Assembly (NCBI RefSeq): GCF_001612615.1
Contig: NZ_BDAU01000025.1
Coordinates: forward strand, 1 to 64,000
Origin: Nocardia amikacinitolerans NBRC 108937
Lineage (GTDB): Bacteria; Actinomycetota; Actinomycetes; Mycobacteriales; Mycobacteriaceae
DNA: 64,000 nt
Direction of reading: 5' to 3'
Part shown: positions 1 through 8,746 of the stretch, in pieces
How the letters are laid out: the number at the start of each line of letters is the position of its first letter
Position numbering within the stretch: the first letter of the stretch is position 1
Translations under genes and position numbers: made by a program
The notes under the pieces: model-generated
Told to the model about the DNA's origin: nothing
The model's input: the letters and a program-made list of their open reading frames with translations, nothing else
The model's database searches: none

Positions 1-203
1 CGTGCGTGGAGATGCCTTATAGCTGGGAATCGGCTTCGACAACTAACTGGCCACGAGAAAACAGCTGGTGGTCCCCATGCCCATCTTCGACACGCCCCGC
101 CGAGGGCACGAACCTGGGACGGACGACCGCTAGGCCGTTCAGCTGATTGGAAGTCTGGCCCGGAAACTTTGGTGTATTCCTGGTTGCATACCGATAAGAG
201 AAA
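1..203. other. Left-edge stretch without a recognisable gene
   Basis: I see no convincing gene here. A 66-codon open frame runs on the minus strand (17-217) but has no ribosome binding site, matches nothing I recognise and enters the terminator of the neighbouring tRNA. A short patch around 105-160 looks vaguely like the T-arm half of a tRNA but does not fold into a full cloverleaf. Confidence 0.4.
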
Positions 204-234
204 CAGGTCAAGCCCACCTAACGGGCTTGACCTG
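204..234 (-). terminator. Intrinsic terminator of tRNA-Asn
   Basis: A perfect 12-bp inverted repeat (CAGGTCAAGCCC and its complement) with a 7-base loop lies 9 bases past the 3' end of tRNA-Asn. Read on the minus strand it is followed by a T-rich run (TTTCTCTTATC), the normal form of a factor-independent terminator. Confidence 0.85.
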
Positions 235-243
235 CTGCTTCTG

Positions 244-316
244 CTCCCCCATCTGGACTCGAACCAGAAACCTGCCGATTAACAGTCGGCTGCTCTGCCA
301 ATTGAGCTATAGGGGA
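244..316 (-). tRNA. tRNA-Asn (anticodon GTT)
   Basis: The minus strand folds as a 73-nt cloverleaf. The acceptor stem TCCCCTA pairs with TGGGGGA (one G-T pair), the D-arm has the usual GCTC-AATTGG-GAGC form, the anticodon loop is CTGTTAA with anticodon GTT, and the T-arm carries GGTTCGAGTCC. The discriminator base is G. The 3' CCA is not encoded, as is common in this group. An intrinsic terminator follows directly. Confidence 0.95.
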
Positions 317-538
317 CTATCCTGGGTGGCTCTCCCGTACTGGGCGGGCCGAGGAGAAACTTTAGCGTATAGCTGGGCGGGTTCCCAAATCGCGCTTCTA
401 CCTGGGGTGATGCGGGGTGCCCGTGGGGCCGGTGTTGTCTCAGTTGTCTCAGGGGTAACTCGGATCCGGATCGACAGGTGGACCGCGCGTCGGGCAGGAT
501 GGTAGCCGCGCACAGGCGATTGGGAGGAGCTCAGAGGA

Positions 539-784
539 ATGCTGCGGTTGATCATCGGCGTCGCGGCCGGTTACGTGCTCGGCAGTAAGGCCGGGCGGGC
601 TCGCTACGAGCAGATCAGCGCGGCGACCCGCGCCGTCACCTCGAGCCCGGTGACCCGCAAGCTTGTCCAGGTGGGGCGGCAGAAGCTGTCGGACAAGTTG
701 AGCACGCGGCCGCAGCTGGAGCCGATGGTGCCGCTGGACGAGCGCACCACCGTGCTGGTTCCGCACGATCAGCTGCGCCGCTGA
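539..784 (+). CDS. Small YtxH-like membrane protein
   Basis: An 81-residue protein of unknown function. The first 17 residues form a short hydrophobic, glycine-rich segment (LIIGVAAGYVLGSKAG), followed by a basic, probably amphipathic helix with an RARYEQI motif. This layout is common in small actinobacterial proteins annotated as YtxH-like or as conserved hypotheticals. The start is supported by a GGAGGAG sequence upstream of the ATG. It stands alone between tRNA-Asn and the 3' end of dnaG. Function cannot be assigned. Confidence 0.75.
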   Translation: MLRLIIGVAAGYVLGSKAGRARYEQISAATRAVTSSPVTRKLVQVGRQKLSDKLSTRPQLEPMVPLDERTTVLVPHDQLRR

Positions 785-1078
785 CTTCTCCGAGCGCGAA
801 ACCTACCCGGCTCAGCGCTTCGGAACGCGGTCAGCTGTGGGCATCGACCAGGTTGCGCCACTGCGCGATCCCGCGCCCGAGCAGTCGCGCCACTCAGTCG
901 CGCGCCGAACAACCTTGGTCGCGCCACTGAGCGGTACAGACAGCGCTCGCCGAGAACAGGGCTGAGCTACGCCGCCGCACGACCTGGAACTGCTGCGCCA
1001 CAATGGATCCGAACCGACAACCCGAGCAGCGCCGCATGCGCCAACTGGTAGCCGACACCGCCGACCAGCCAGCACCCC
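785..1078. other. Gap between convergent genes with scattered short repeats
   Basis: This 294-base gap lies at the 3' ends of the small membrane protein and dnaG. I see no gene. It holds three copies of GCGCCACT at 855, 887 and 921 and a shorter GCGCCAC at 995. No clear U-tract terminator is visible. Confidence 0.5.
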
Positions 1079-2989
1079 TCAAGCAGGCGCGAAATCGTCG
1101 GAGTTACCCATCGCCTGGGCCTCCAGACTCTTCCGATACTGCTCCAGCGCCACCAGATCCCCGAACAGCGCCATATACGCGTCGGGCTGCTCGGTCGCGG
1201 AGAGCCGCTGCAGCTTGGACTTGAGCGTCGCGATCTGACGGCCGACCCACGCCTCCTGGGCGCGGGCGAGCACTCCGGTGATGAAGCGCGGGATGTCATC
1301 GACGGATTTCACCGGCAGCGGCGCGTTGGCGAGTTCGGAGACCATGGCGCGCAGGGTGAGGTCGTCGGTGCCGTCGGCGACGGCGTTGACCCACTCCGCG
1401 CCGCTCAGTCCCGCGGACGCGCCACCCGCTTCGGCGATCATGGTGCGCACGGCGACGTAGGCGGGATGGGTGAACGCCTCGGTCTCCAGCGCGTCGAATA
1501 CCGTGCCCGCGATCGCCGGGTATTGCAAAGCGGCGCAGAGGACTTGGCGTTGCGGAAGCAGCACCGGGTCGTTCGGGTTGGGGCGGGCGGCGGGTTGCTC
1601 GGTGACCTTGGTGCTCGGCGCGGGCGTCTCGGCGCGGCGCGGACCGCCGAGGCGGTTGCGTTTGGCTTCCTCGCCGACGCGGCGCACGACCGTCTGGATG
1701 TCGTCCCAGCCGACCCAGCCTGCGAGGCGGGTGGCATAGGCCTTGCGGGTGGCGTTGTCCTTGATCTGCGCGACGACGGGGACCGCGCGGCGCAACGCCT
1801 CCACCTGCCCCTCGACTTGGTCCAGGTTGTGTTCGGCGAGCAGTCCGCGAATCACGAACTCGTACAGGGGGGTTCGCCGCGCGATCAGGTCGCGGACCGC
1901 GCCGTCGCCGGAGCGCTGACGTAGCTCGCAGGGATCCTGACCGTCGGGGGCGATGGCGATGTAGGTCTGGCCCGCGAGCTTCTGGTCGCCCGCGAAGGCC
2001 TTCAGCGCCGCTGCTTGGCCCGCCGCGTCGCCGTCGAAGGTGTAGATGATCTCGCCGCGCCAGAAGTTGTCGTCCATCAGCAGGCGGCGCAGGATCGCCA
2101 TGTGCTCGTCGCCGAAGGCGGTGCCGCAGGAGGCGACGGCGGTCTTCACGCCCGCAAGGTGCATGGCCATCACGTCGGTGTAGCCCTCGACGACGACGGC
2201 CTGGCGGCCCTTGGCGATCTCGCGCTTGGCGTGATCGAGGCCGAACAGCACCTGGGACTTCTTGTACAGCAACGTTTCCGGCGTGTTCACGTACTTGCCG
2301 GGCATGGTGTCGTCGTCGAAGAGCTTGCGGGCGCCGAAGCCGATGACCTCGCCGCCGAGGTTGCGGATCGGCCACAGCAGGCGGCGGTGGAAGCGGTCGA
2401 TGGGACCGCGCTTGCCCTGCTTGGACAGACCCGCCGCCTCCAGCTCCTTGAAATCGAAGCCTTTGCGGAGCAGGTACTTGGTGAGCGTGTCCCAGCCGTC
2501 GGGTGCGTAGCCGCAGCCGAACTGGAGGGCCGCGTTGCCGTCGAAGTTGCGGTCGGTGAGGAACTTGCGCGCCGCCTCGGCCTCCGGCTCGCGCAGCCTC
2601 GCCATGTAGAACTCGTGCGCGGCGGCATTGGCGGCGACAAGGCGGGCGCGGGTGCCGCGGTCGCGCTGCACCGAGGTGCCGCCGCCCTCGTAGTTGATCT
2701 GGTAGCCGATCCGGTCGGCCATCTGCTCGACGGCCTCGACGAAGCCGATGTGCTCGATCTTCTGCAGGAACTTGTAGACGTCCCCGCCCTCGCCGCAGCC
2801 GAAGCAGTGGAACAGGCCGTGGTTGGGCCGCACGTGGAACGACGGCGACTTCTCGTCGTGGAACGGACACAGCCCCTTCATGGAGTCCGCACCCGCCCGC
2901 TTCAGCGCGACGTACTCCCCCACCACGTCTTCGATCCGGACGCGTTCGCGTATTGCCGCGATATCGCGATCAGGGAGTCGTCCGGCCAC
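1079..2989 (-). CDS. dnaG: DNA primase DnaG
   Basis: Synthesises the RNA primers for chromosome replication. The 636-residue length is normal for actinobacterial DnaG. Visible domains: an N-terminal CHC2 zinc finger (Cys41, His44, Cys62, Cys65), then the catalytic core with the TOPRIM acidic residues (Glu268 in VVVEGYTDVM; Asp319 and Asp321 in TFDGDAAG), then a helical C-terminal domain expected to bind DnaB helicase. It is the last gene of the minus-strand series ydcF-like, dgt, fic, dnaG, 49 bases after fic. Pairing with dgt is the conserved order in mycobacteria. Confidence 0.97.
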   Translation of the reverse strand: MAGRLPDRDIAAIRERVRIEDVVGEYVALKRAGADSMKGLCPFHDEKSPSFHVRPNHGLFHCFGCGEGGDVYKFLQKIEHIGFVEAVEQMADRIGYQINYEGGGTSVQRDRGTRARLVAANAAAHEFYMARLREPEAEAARKFLTDRNFDGNAALQFGCGYAPDGWDTLTKYLLRKGFDFKELEAAGLSKQGKRGPIDRFHRRLLWPIRNLGGEVIGFGARKLFDDDTMPGKYVNTPETLLYKKSQVLFGLDHAKREIAKGRQAVVVEGYTDVMAMHLAGVKTAVASCGTAFGDEHMAILRRLLMDDNFWRGEIIYTFDGDAAGQAAALKAFAGDQKLAGQTYIAIAPDGQDPCELRQRSGDGAVRDLIARRTPLYEFVIRGLLAEHNLDQVEGQVEALRRAVPVVAQIKDNATRKAYATRLAGWVGWDDIQTVVRRVGEEAKRNRLGGPRRAETPAPSTKVTEQPAARPNPNDPVLLPQRQVLCAALQYPAIAGTVFDALETEAFTHPAYVAVRTMIAEAGGASAGLSGAEWVNAVADGTDDLTLRAMVSELANAPLPVKSVDDIPRFITGVLARAQEAWVGRQIATLKSKLQRLSATEQPDAYMALFGDLVALEQYRKSLEAQAMGNSDDFAPA

Positions 2990-3038
2990 GCGACGAGTCT
3001 AGCCAGTCCGGGCGGGTTCGAGGCACCGGCATCGACTG

Positions 3039-4205
3039 TCAGGCCAGCGCACGGTACGGGTCGGTCAGGGTCATCGGCGTCCGGGCGATATCGAGCACTG
3101 GTTCGGGGAAGCGCGCCCCGGCTACGTAATAGCGTGCACGCGTTCGACCGACCGGTTCCAGCACTCCCGCGGTCGTCAGATCGCGCAGATCTCGCTGCGC
3201 CTGCTGCGTGTTCAAGCCTTCGGCCTGCTCGTAGCGGGAACGTCGCACGCGTCCGGACAGCGCGACATCGTGCAGGGCGCTGACCACCCTTTCGTCCATC
3301 CGCAGGCCGCGGGTGAACTCGGCGAGCTCCGTCCACACTCGTCCAGACCGCTCGAACCGTAGGTGCACCGTCTGCGCCTGCTGGTGATAGGCGGCGAGGT
3401 TGAACCGGATCCACTCCCCCACGTCCTGATCCGGCTGGTACTCACTGCCGCGCGCCGCGAGTTCGCGGTAGTACTCCCAGGTGTTGCCGGGACGTCCGAG
3501 CCACGCCTCGATCGAGGAGAACTCGGGAGCGAGCACGCCGTCGCGGGCGATCATGAGTGTCTGCAACGAGCGCGACATGCGCCCATTGCCGTCGGCCCAA
3601 GGGTGGATCGAGACCAGGTGCAAATGCGCCATGGCGGCGCGGACCAGAGGATGGCCGTCCTCATCGGAGTTGAGCCAGTCGACGAGTTCGGAGATCAGGG
3701 CGGGCACGTCCTCGGCGTCGGGCGCCGTGTAGGCGGCGATGCTCGGGTCGCGAGCGTCGGTGACGTAGACCGGTCCACGACGCCACTGCCCCGCGGGTTT
3801 ACGCGACGTATGCCGATGCCCCTGCAACATCCAGTGCATTCCGTTCAGCAAGCCTTTGCTGTAGGAGAAGTCGTCGACGTCGTGCAGCGTCTGGATGTAG
3901 GTCATCATCTGCTGATAGGCCAGCGTCTCGGCGCGGTTCTCGTCGGAGACGTCGACATCCCGCTCGCCGGCCATCAGGTCCTCGACATTGACCGTGGAAA
4001 CCCGGAACCCTTCGATCCAGTTCGATGCCGCCACCGCGTCGGCGATCAGAAACCTCTGAAGGCTGCCGATCCACTTCGTCGAGGCTCCGGACAGGCGATG
4101 CCGGAGTTCCTCGTGCATGCGATCGACCTGGCTCAGAACTTCCAGGTCTTCGCTCGTCGACAGCGGCGTCGGGAACAGCACGATCCGACGATGTATCGGC
4201 GCCAT
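3039..4205 (-). CDS. Fic-domain AMP-transferase (class II)
   Basis: Fic enzymes transfer AMP, or another nucleotide moiety, to hydroxyl side chains of target proteins. The 388-residue protein has the intact catalytic motif HPWADGNGRMSR (residues 201-212, including the His and both Arg) and the auto-inhibitory helix motif SNWIEG (61-66), which fits [S/T]xxxE[G/N]. That motif N-terminal to the core defines class II Fic proteins. After the Fic core comes a winged-helix-like C-terminus, as in many Fic/DOC proteins with DNA-binding tails. It lies 7 bases after dgt and 49 before dnaG, inside an otherwise conserved pair. No partner antitoxin is visible, which fits self-inhibition. The target is unknown. 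Confidence 0.9.
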   Translation of the reverse strand: MAPIHRRIVLFPTPLSTSEDLEVLSQVDRMHEELRHRLSGASTKWIGSLQRFLIADAVAASNWIEGFRVSTVNVEDLMAGERDVDVSDENRAETLAYQQMMTYIQTLHDVDDFSYSKGLLNGMHWMLQGHRHTSRKPAGQWRRGPVYVTDARDPSIAAYTAPDAEDVPALISELVDWLNSDEDGHPLVRAAMAHLHLVSIHPWADGNGRMSRSLQTLMIARDGVLAPEFSSIEAWLGRPGNTWEYYRELAARGSEYQPDQDVGEWIRFNLAAYHQQAQTVHLRFERSGRVWTELAEFTRGLRMDERVVSALHDVALSGRVRRSRYEQAEGLNTQQAQRDLRDLTTAGVLEPVGRTRARYYVAGARFPEPVLDIARTPMTLTDPYRALA

Positions 4206-4212
4206 GATTAGG

Positions 4213-5472
4213 TCAAACGCCGAAGTAGGTGGCGAGGCGTTCGAGGCGGCTTTCGGTGTAGGAGGCGATCTGGTCGACGACGACGCGGATCTGGGCGGTG
4301 GGGGTGGTTGCGGCGTCCCACCAGGGGAGGAGTTGGGGGTCGAGGTGGCGGGGGGCTTCGGCGTGTAGGCGGGTGGCGACGGCGAGGATGCGTTCGCGCT
4401 GGGCGGCCTGTCGGCGGCGGTGGTCGGGGTCGGACATGACGTAGCGCAGGGCGACGGTCTTGAGCATGGCGACTTCGGCGGCGGCGACGGGCGGGATCTC
4501 CAGGTCGGCGGCGTAGCGGGACAGCGGCTTGGCGCCCGCGACGGTGCGGGTGGCCATGATGGCGGCCGTGGCGAAGCGGCCGACGAGTTCGCTGGTCAGC
4601 CGTTTCAGCGCGACCGAGGCGGTGAGCGTGCCGTCGTAGCGGAAGACCCCGGCGACCACCGGTAGTTCGGAGAGGCGCTGGGCGGCCTGGACGAGGTCGT
4701 CGACGGTGAGCGTGGGGTGCTGGGCGTGGCCCATGCGCGCCAGTTCCCGCTGTTCGGACGGGTCGGCGAGGGCGCGCAGGTCGATGCGGCCCGCGATGAT
4801 GCCGTCCTCGACGTCGTGCACCGAGTAGGCGACGTCGTCGGACCAGTCCATGATCTGGCATTCGAGGCTGCGCCTGCGGTCGGGCGCGCCCTTGCGTATC
4901 CAGGCCAGCCGATCGACGTCGACGTCGTAGGCGCCGAACTTGGTGCCGGAACCCGTTCTGCCCCAGGGGTATTTGATCGCCGCGTCGAGGGCGGCGCGGG
5001 TGAGGTTCAGCCCGGCGCTCGCGCCGTCGGGGGTGAGCACCTTGGGTTCGAGCCGGGTGAGGATGCGCAGGTTCTGGGCGTTGCCCTCGAAACCGCCGTG
5101 CCGGTCGGCGAACTGGTCGAGGGCCGTCTCGCCGTTGTGGCCGTAGGGCGGGTGGCCGATGTCGTGGGCGAGCCCGGCCAGGTCGACGAGGTCGGGGTCG
5201 CAGCGCAGTCCGTCGGCGATGCTGCGGCCGATCTGGGCGACCTCCAGCGAGTGGGTGAGCCTGGTGCGCGGGGTGTCGCCGTCGCGCGGGCCCATCACCT
5301 GGGTCTTGTCGGCGAGCCTGCGCAGCGCCGCGGAATGCAGCACGCGGGCCCGGTCGCGGGCGAACTCGGTGCGATGACCGTTCTCGAACTCGCTGCGCGG
5401 CGGGGCGAGGCCCGCGGTCTTGGTGCGCTCGGCGGCCATCCGTTCCCGGTCGTGGTCGGTGTAGCTGTCCAT
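4213..5472 (-). CDS. dgt: Deoxyguanosinetriphosphate triphosphohydrolase-like protein
   Basis: An HD-superfamily hydrolase of the dGTPase family, which removes triphosphate from dNTPs and so tunes nucleotide pools. The 419-residue protein has the metal-binding set: His74 (RLTHS), His103-Asp104 ([15 protein letters not shown]) and further histidines at 107 and 112. The start is the ATG at 5472, 5 bases after the stop of the upstream ydcF-like gene; a longer open frame exists but overlaps that gene. Pairing with dnaG is conserved in mycobacteria. Substrate preference cannot be read from sequence. Confidence 0.93.
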   Translation of the reverse strand: MDSYTDHDRERMAAERTKTAGLAPPRSEFENGHRTEFARDRARVLHSAALRRLADKTQVMGPRDGDTPRTRLTHSLEVAQIGRSIADGLRCDPDLVDLAGLAHDIGHPPYGHNGETALDQFADRHGGFEGNAQNLRILTRLEPKVLTPDGASAGLNLTRAALDAAIKYPWGRTGSGTKFGAYDVDVDRLAWIRKGAPDRRRSLECQIMDWSDDVAYSVHDVEDGIIAGRIDLRALADPSEQRELARMGHAQHPTLTVDDLVQAAQRLSELPVVAGVFRYDGTLTASVALKRLTSELVGRFATAAIMATRTVAGAKPLSRYAADLEIPPVAAAEVAMLKTVALRYVMSDPDHRRRQAAQRERILAVATRLHAEAPRHLDPQLLPWWDAATTPTAQIRVVVDQIASYTESRLERLATYFGV

Positions 5473-5477
5473 CGGCG

Positions 5478-6173
5478 TCACTGCCCGGCGGTGTAGGAGA
5501 AGTCGGCGGAGAAGTGCGTCAGCTGATACCACAGCAGCGCGAAGGTCTCCCTCGCGATGCCGTGCGCCTGGGATTCGCGGGTGTAGACGGCGGGGCCGGT
5601 GCGGGTCGGCGCGGTCCAGGCGTGCAGCCCGGCGTCGCGCGCCATGGTGCGGGTGCGCAGGGAGTGCCACGGGTCGCTGACCAGCACGGCGGAGGACATG
5701 TCGCGCGCCTTCATGGCGAGTGCGACGGCCTCGACGCTGCGCAGCGTGTCCGAACCCGTCTCGACGGCCAGGATCCGGTCGGCCGGTACGCCGCGCCGCT
5801 GTAGATAGTTCTTGCCGGAGGCGGCCTCGGTGTAGAGATCGCCCTCCTGCTTGCCACCCACGGTGATGACGCGCGGGGCGACCCCGGCCCGGAACAGCCG
5901 ATAGGCCTGGTCGAGACGGGCCTCGAACACCGAGGACGGCGTGCCGGAGTACTGCGCGGCGCCGAGCACGACGATCGCGTCGGCCTTGGTGTAGTCGTCG
6001 ATCCGCGCGACCTGCCAGACTCGAAAAGCCGTGCCGCCGATCAGCACCATGGCCGTCAGCACCGCGGCGATCAGGATCCTTCGTGTCCAGCGCAGCATTC
6101 CGGCGCCGACCCCGCGCGCGAGGCCGGATTCGTGCGCCGAGGCCGGTGTGCTGCGCTGGGGTGCCGAAATCAC
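5478..6173 (-). CDS. YdcF/SanA family (DUF218) membrane-anchored protein
   Basis: A 231-residue protein with one N-terminal membrane segment (about 28-50) and an outward-facing DUF218 domain. Family marks are ADAIVVLGA near the start of the domain and the later [10 protein letters not shown] segment. SanA/YdcF proteins are linked to cell-envelope integrity, but their reaction is unproven. The start is a GTG with a weak ribosome site, so a shorter start after residue 25 is possible. Only 5 bases separate it from dgt, so the two are probably co-transcribed. Confidence 0.85.
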   Translation of the reverse strand: MISAPQRSTPASAHESGLARGVGAGMLRWTRRILIAAVLTAMVLIGGTAFRVWQVARIDDYTKADAIVVLGAAQYSGTPSSVFEARLDQAYRLFRAGVAPRVITVGGKQEGDLYTEAASGKNYLQRRGVPADRILAVETGSDTLRSVEAVALAMKARDMSSAVLVSDPWHSLRTRTMARDAGLHAWTAPTRTGPAVYTRESQAHGIARETFALLWYQLTHFSADFSYTAGQ

Positions 6174-6311
6174 CCAACCAAGTGTGCCAGGTGACCCCGA
6201 CCCCGCGCGGACCTGCGCGCACGCCGTGGCCGCGCCGGGATCGAATCGTGCTCTGGCACCGGACAGGTCACCCGAACCGACGGAATGGCGCGCCGGAGGA
6301 GACGGTGCCTT

Positions 6312-7295
6312 TCACTCGGCGCCTTCCCGCAGGCGGGCGAAGCGGTCGCGCTCCGGCGGCTCGAGCAGCTCGCCGATGGCGTGCAGCGTGCGGCGGGCCG
6401 CCGGGGTGGTCGCCTGGTCGAGCAGCGTGTCGGCGAGGGCGCCGTCGCCTCGGCTCACGCGCTCGGCGATGGGCCGCAAGTGGCGTTCGTCGACGGCGGC
6501 CAGCACTGTGAGCAGTTCCACCACCGCTTCGCAGTCGGCGGCGACGCCGAGCAGCCGGTCGAGTCCGGCTTCGTCGAGTCCGTCGAGGAACTCACTGCCC
6601 AGTTCGCGGCGCAGGCCGGGCTCCAGTCGGGACAGCACCGAGATACCGGCGATCAACGTCTCGTCCGAACTCGCCGTCGCCGCACGGACGATGGCGCTGC
6701 GGCGCGCGGCGGGCAGCACCCGGACGACGTCGTTGAGCCGGTCGGCCGACGGCGTCAGCGCCGCGGTGCGCAACAGCCCTTCGTCGTCGGCGATGCCGCG
6801 TTCGAAGCCGCGGATCAAGTCGTCGGTGGCGTGCTCGACGAAACGCGCGGAGGTGACGTAGTCGCGGCGGCGCAGCAGCTCGTTCGCGGCGGGGACCAGC
6901 ACCTCGGCGGGCATTCGCGGGGCGAGCACCGGGATGGCCCTCGGATCGAGGTAGGGCGCGGCGTCGGCCATGTACTCCGGTGTGAGTTCGCCGAGCAGCC
7001 CGGCGGCCCGGTCCGGGTGATCGATCCCGACGGCTCCCCCGGCCCGGCCGCCGACCTCGGCGGGCACGGCTTTCAGCACCACCTTGGCGGCGAGCGCGTT
7101 GGGCACCAGCGGTGCGAGCTTGCTCACCCTGGCGAAAGTGGCCGTGTGCGCGTCGAAGAGCCGGTCGGAGATGCGCTCGCGCAGTTCGCGCAGATTCTGC
7201 GCGCCCAGCCGGGTGAGGCTCGCGAGCTCGGCGGGGTCGGCGTTCAGCGTCTGCGCCAGCATCTCCAGCTGGCCGCGGGTCAGCAGATCGGTCAT
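6312..7295 (-). CDS. Conserved helical protein of unknown function
   Basis: A 327-residue acidic, almost entirely helical protein with no signal peptide or membrane segment. It has repeated alpha-hairpin units (for example ELTPEYMADAAPYLDPR and LAPRMPAEVLVPAANEL) resembling the MgtE N-terminal or ARM-like superhelices, which suggests a scaffold. No catalytic motif is seen. An AGGTGAG ribosome site precedes the ATG. It begins 8 bases after a 71-residue gene and the two almost certainly form one transcription unit. Function unknown. Confidence 0.7.
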   Translation of the reverse strand: MTDLLTRGQLEMLAQTLNADPAELASLTRLGAQNLRELRERISDRLFDAHTATFARVSKLAPLVPNALAAKVVLKAVPAEVGGRAGGAVGIDHPDRAAGLLGELTPEYMADAAPYLDPRAIPVLAPRMPAEVLVPAANELLRRRDYVTSARFVEHATDDLIRGFERGIADDEGLLRTAALTPSADRLNDVVRVLPAARRSAIVRAATASSDETLIAGISVLSRLEPGLRRELGSEFLDGLDEAGLDRLLGVAADCEAVVELLTVLAAVDERHLRPIAERVSRGDGALADTLLDQATTPAARRTLHAIGELLEPPERDRFARLREGAE

Positions 7296-7303
7296 CGTCT
7301 CAC

Positions 7304-7519
7304 CTACTTTCCGAACAGGATTTTGCGGGCCGGGATGCGCACGAGCCGCGGCAGCACCTCGAGCGAGGCGTCGATGGCCGCGTCGAGGCTGTGTCGCTGC
7401 TGTTGTTCGGCGCGGTGCAGGAGGGTCGACAGTGTCGCCGCCTCCTCGTCGGTGAGCTGGTCGATGATCTCGCGCGGCTCGGCCAGTTCGGCGAGCAGCT
7501 CACGTTTCGGATCGGTCAT
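7304..7519 (-). CDS. Small helical protein, partner of the downstream gene
   Basis: A 71-residue charged protein (begins MTDPKRELLAELAEP) predicted to be helical. It contains QLTDEEAATLSTLLHRAE, a motif-like segment common in small actinobacterial hypotheticals, and no cysteines. It ends 8 bases before the 327-residue gene, so co-translation is likely. Function is not recognisable; a complex with its neighbour is inference from spacing only. Confidence 0.6.
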   Translation of the reverse strand: MTDPKRELLAELAEPREIIDQLTDEEAATLSTLLHRAEQQQRHSLDAAIDASLEVLPRLVRIPARKILFGK

Positions 7520-7573
7520 CCCGGTCGAGGCTCCTTGGTGTCGAAAGAGGTTGACTAGCAGGGCTGTTCGCGG

Positions 7574-8572
7574 TCAAGCGGTCCGGCGCTCGGCGGGTTG
7601 CCAGAGCGTGCGGTCGAGGAAGCCGCCGATCTCGCGCACCGCCTCGGCGGCTTCCGGCACGATCGAGGCCGCCGCCTGGAAGACGTGCACCTGCCCGGGC
7701 CAGATCTGGAGTTCGCAGGGCACGCCGTGGGCGGCGAGGCGTTCCGCCATGAGTTCGGCGTCGGGGTAGACGAATTCGCTGGAGCTGGCCTGAATCAGCG
7801 TGGGCGGCAATCCGGTCAGGTCGGCGTGCGCGGGCGACACCAAAGGCGTTGTCCCGCACGTCCGCTCGGCGAGCGCACCGAAGATCGGCACGGCGCGGAC
7901 CGGGAAGACCGCGCAGACGCCGCCGGTGGGCGCGGCGAGCTTCGCGGAGTGATCCCAGTCGGTGAGCGGCGACATGGCGACGATCGCGGCGGGCATCGGC
8001 AGCCCCTGCCGCCGGATCTCCAACGCGGTCGCGAAGACGAGGTACCCGCCGGCGGAATCGCCCATCAGGGTGACGTTCTCCGGCGCGACGCCCATCTCGA
8101 GCGCGTGCCGGTACCCGTCGACGCAGTCCGAGACCGCTTCGGCGATACCGTATTTGGGCATCTTGCGGTAGCCGACCGCGAGGATGCGCGCCGCGAGCAT
8201 GTCGGCGAAGCGTCCGACCATCTGGTGGTGCAGTGTCCGGTTCCCGACGAGGAACGCCCCGCCGTGCAGGTAGAGCACGAACCGGGATTCGTCGACGGTC
8301 CGTGGCGTGGTGAGCTCGGCTCCGCAGTGCGGCAACGCGATACGTCGACGGCTCAGCCCCGGCGCGGTGCGCAGCACCCGTCCCAGATGGTCGATCGCGC
8401 CGTACGGCCACGGCAGATCCGGGTAGCGCGACCAGAGGGCGATGAACGGCCGCACGGTGTACCGGATCGCCGCGTCGAGAACGCGGGAGCGGAAACTGCC
8501 GCCCGCGAAGTCCGTCCGCAGCGGATTCGCTTGGCGGCGTGAGGCGGAACGGTCCACGTCGACCGAATTCAT
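7574..8572 (-). CDS. Alpha/beta hydrolase, hormone-sensitive-lipase type
   Basis: An esterase/lipase of the HSL (family IV) type. In the 332-residue form the oxyanion-hole motif HGG is at 103-105, the nucleophile Ser173 lies in GDSAGG, and a C-terminal His lies in GQVHVFQ. I chose the ATG at 8572 because a GAAGGG ribosome site precedes it and the protein then has family length; a longer frame to 8692 adds a basic, low-complexity tail. Substrates are probably acyl esters. The PucR-type regulator lies just upstream on the same strand. Confidence 0.85.
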   Translation of the reverse strand: MNSVDVDRSASRRQANPLRTDFAGGSFRSRVLDAAIRYTVRPFIALWSRYPDLPWPYGAIDHLGRVLRTAPGLSRRRIALPHCGAELTTPRTVDESRFVLYLHGGAFLVGNRTLHHQMVGRFADMLAARILAVGYRKMPKYGIAEAVSDCVDGYRHALEMGVAPENVTLMGDSAGGYLVFATALEIRRQGLPMPAAIVAMSPLTDWDHSAKLAAPTGGVCAVFPVRAVPIFGALAERTCGTTPLVSPAHADLTGLPPTLIQASSSEFVYPDAELMAERLAAHGVPCELQIWPGQVHVFQAAASIVPEAAEAVREIGGFLDRTLWQPAERRTA

Positions 8573-8746
8573 GGTGGCAGCCCTTCTCGTCCTGGGGCCC
8601 CCGACCGCGCGAGCGCTTCGAGCCCGCGCAACGCCGACGACCCGCGTTGTGATCCTGGCACAAGTATCGGCAACCGTCTGAGTCGGTGTCACTGCATCGA
8701 TACGAGAATACGGCCTGCCGCGTTAGTCACGCGGAACGAATCGCGG

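Noticed and set aside
17-217. A 66-codon minus-strand frame and a tRNA-like patch at the left edge
   Set aside because: No ribosome site, no family resemblance, and it runs into the tRNA-Asn terminator; the patch does not form a full cloverleaf.
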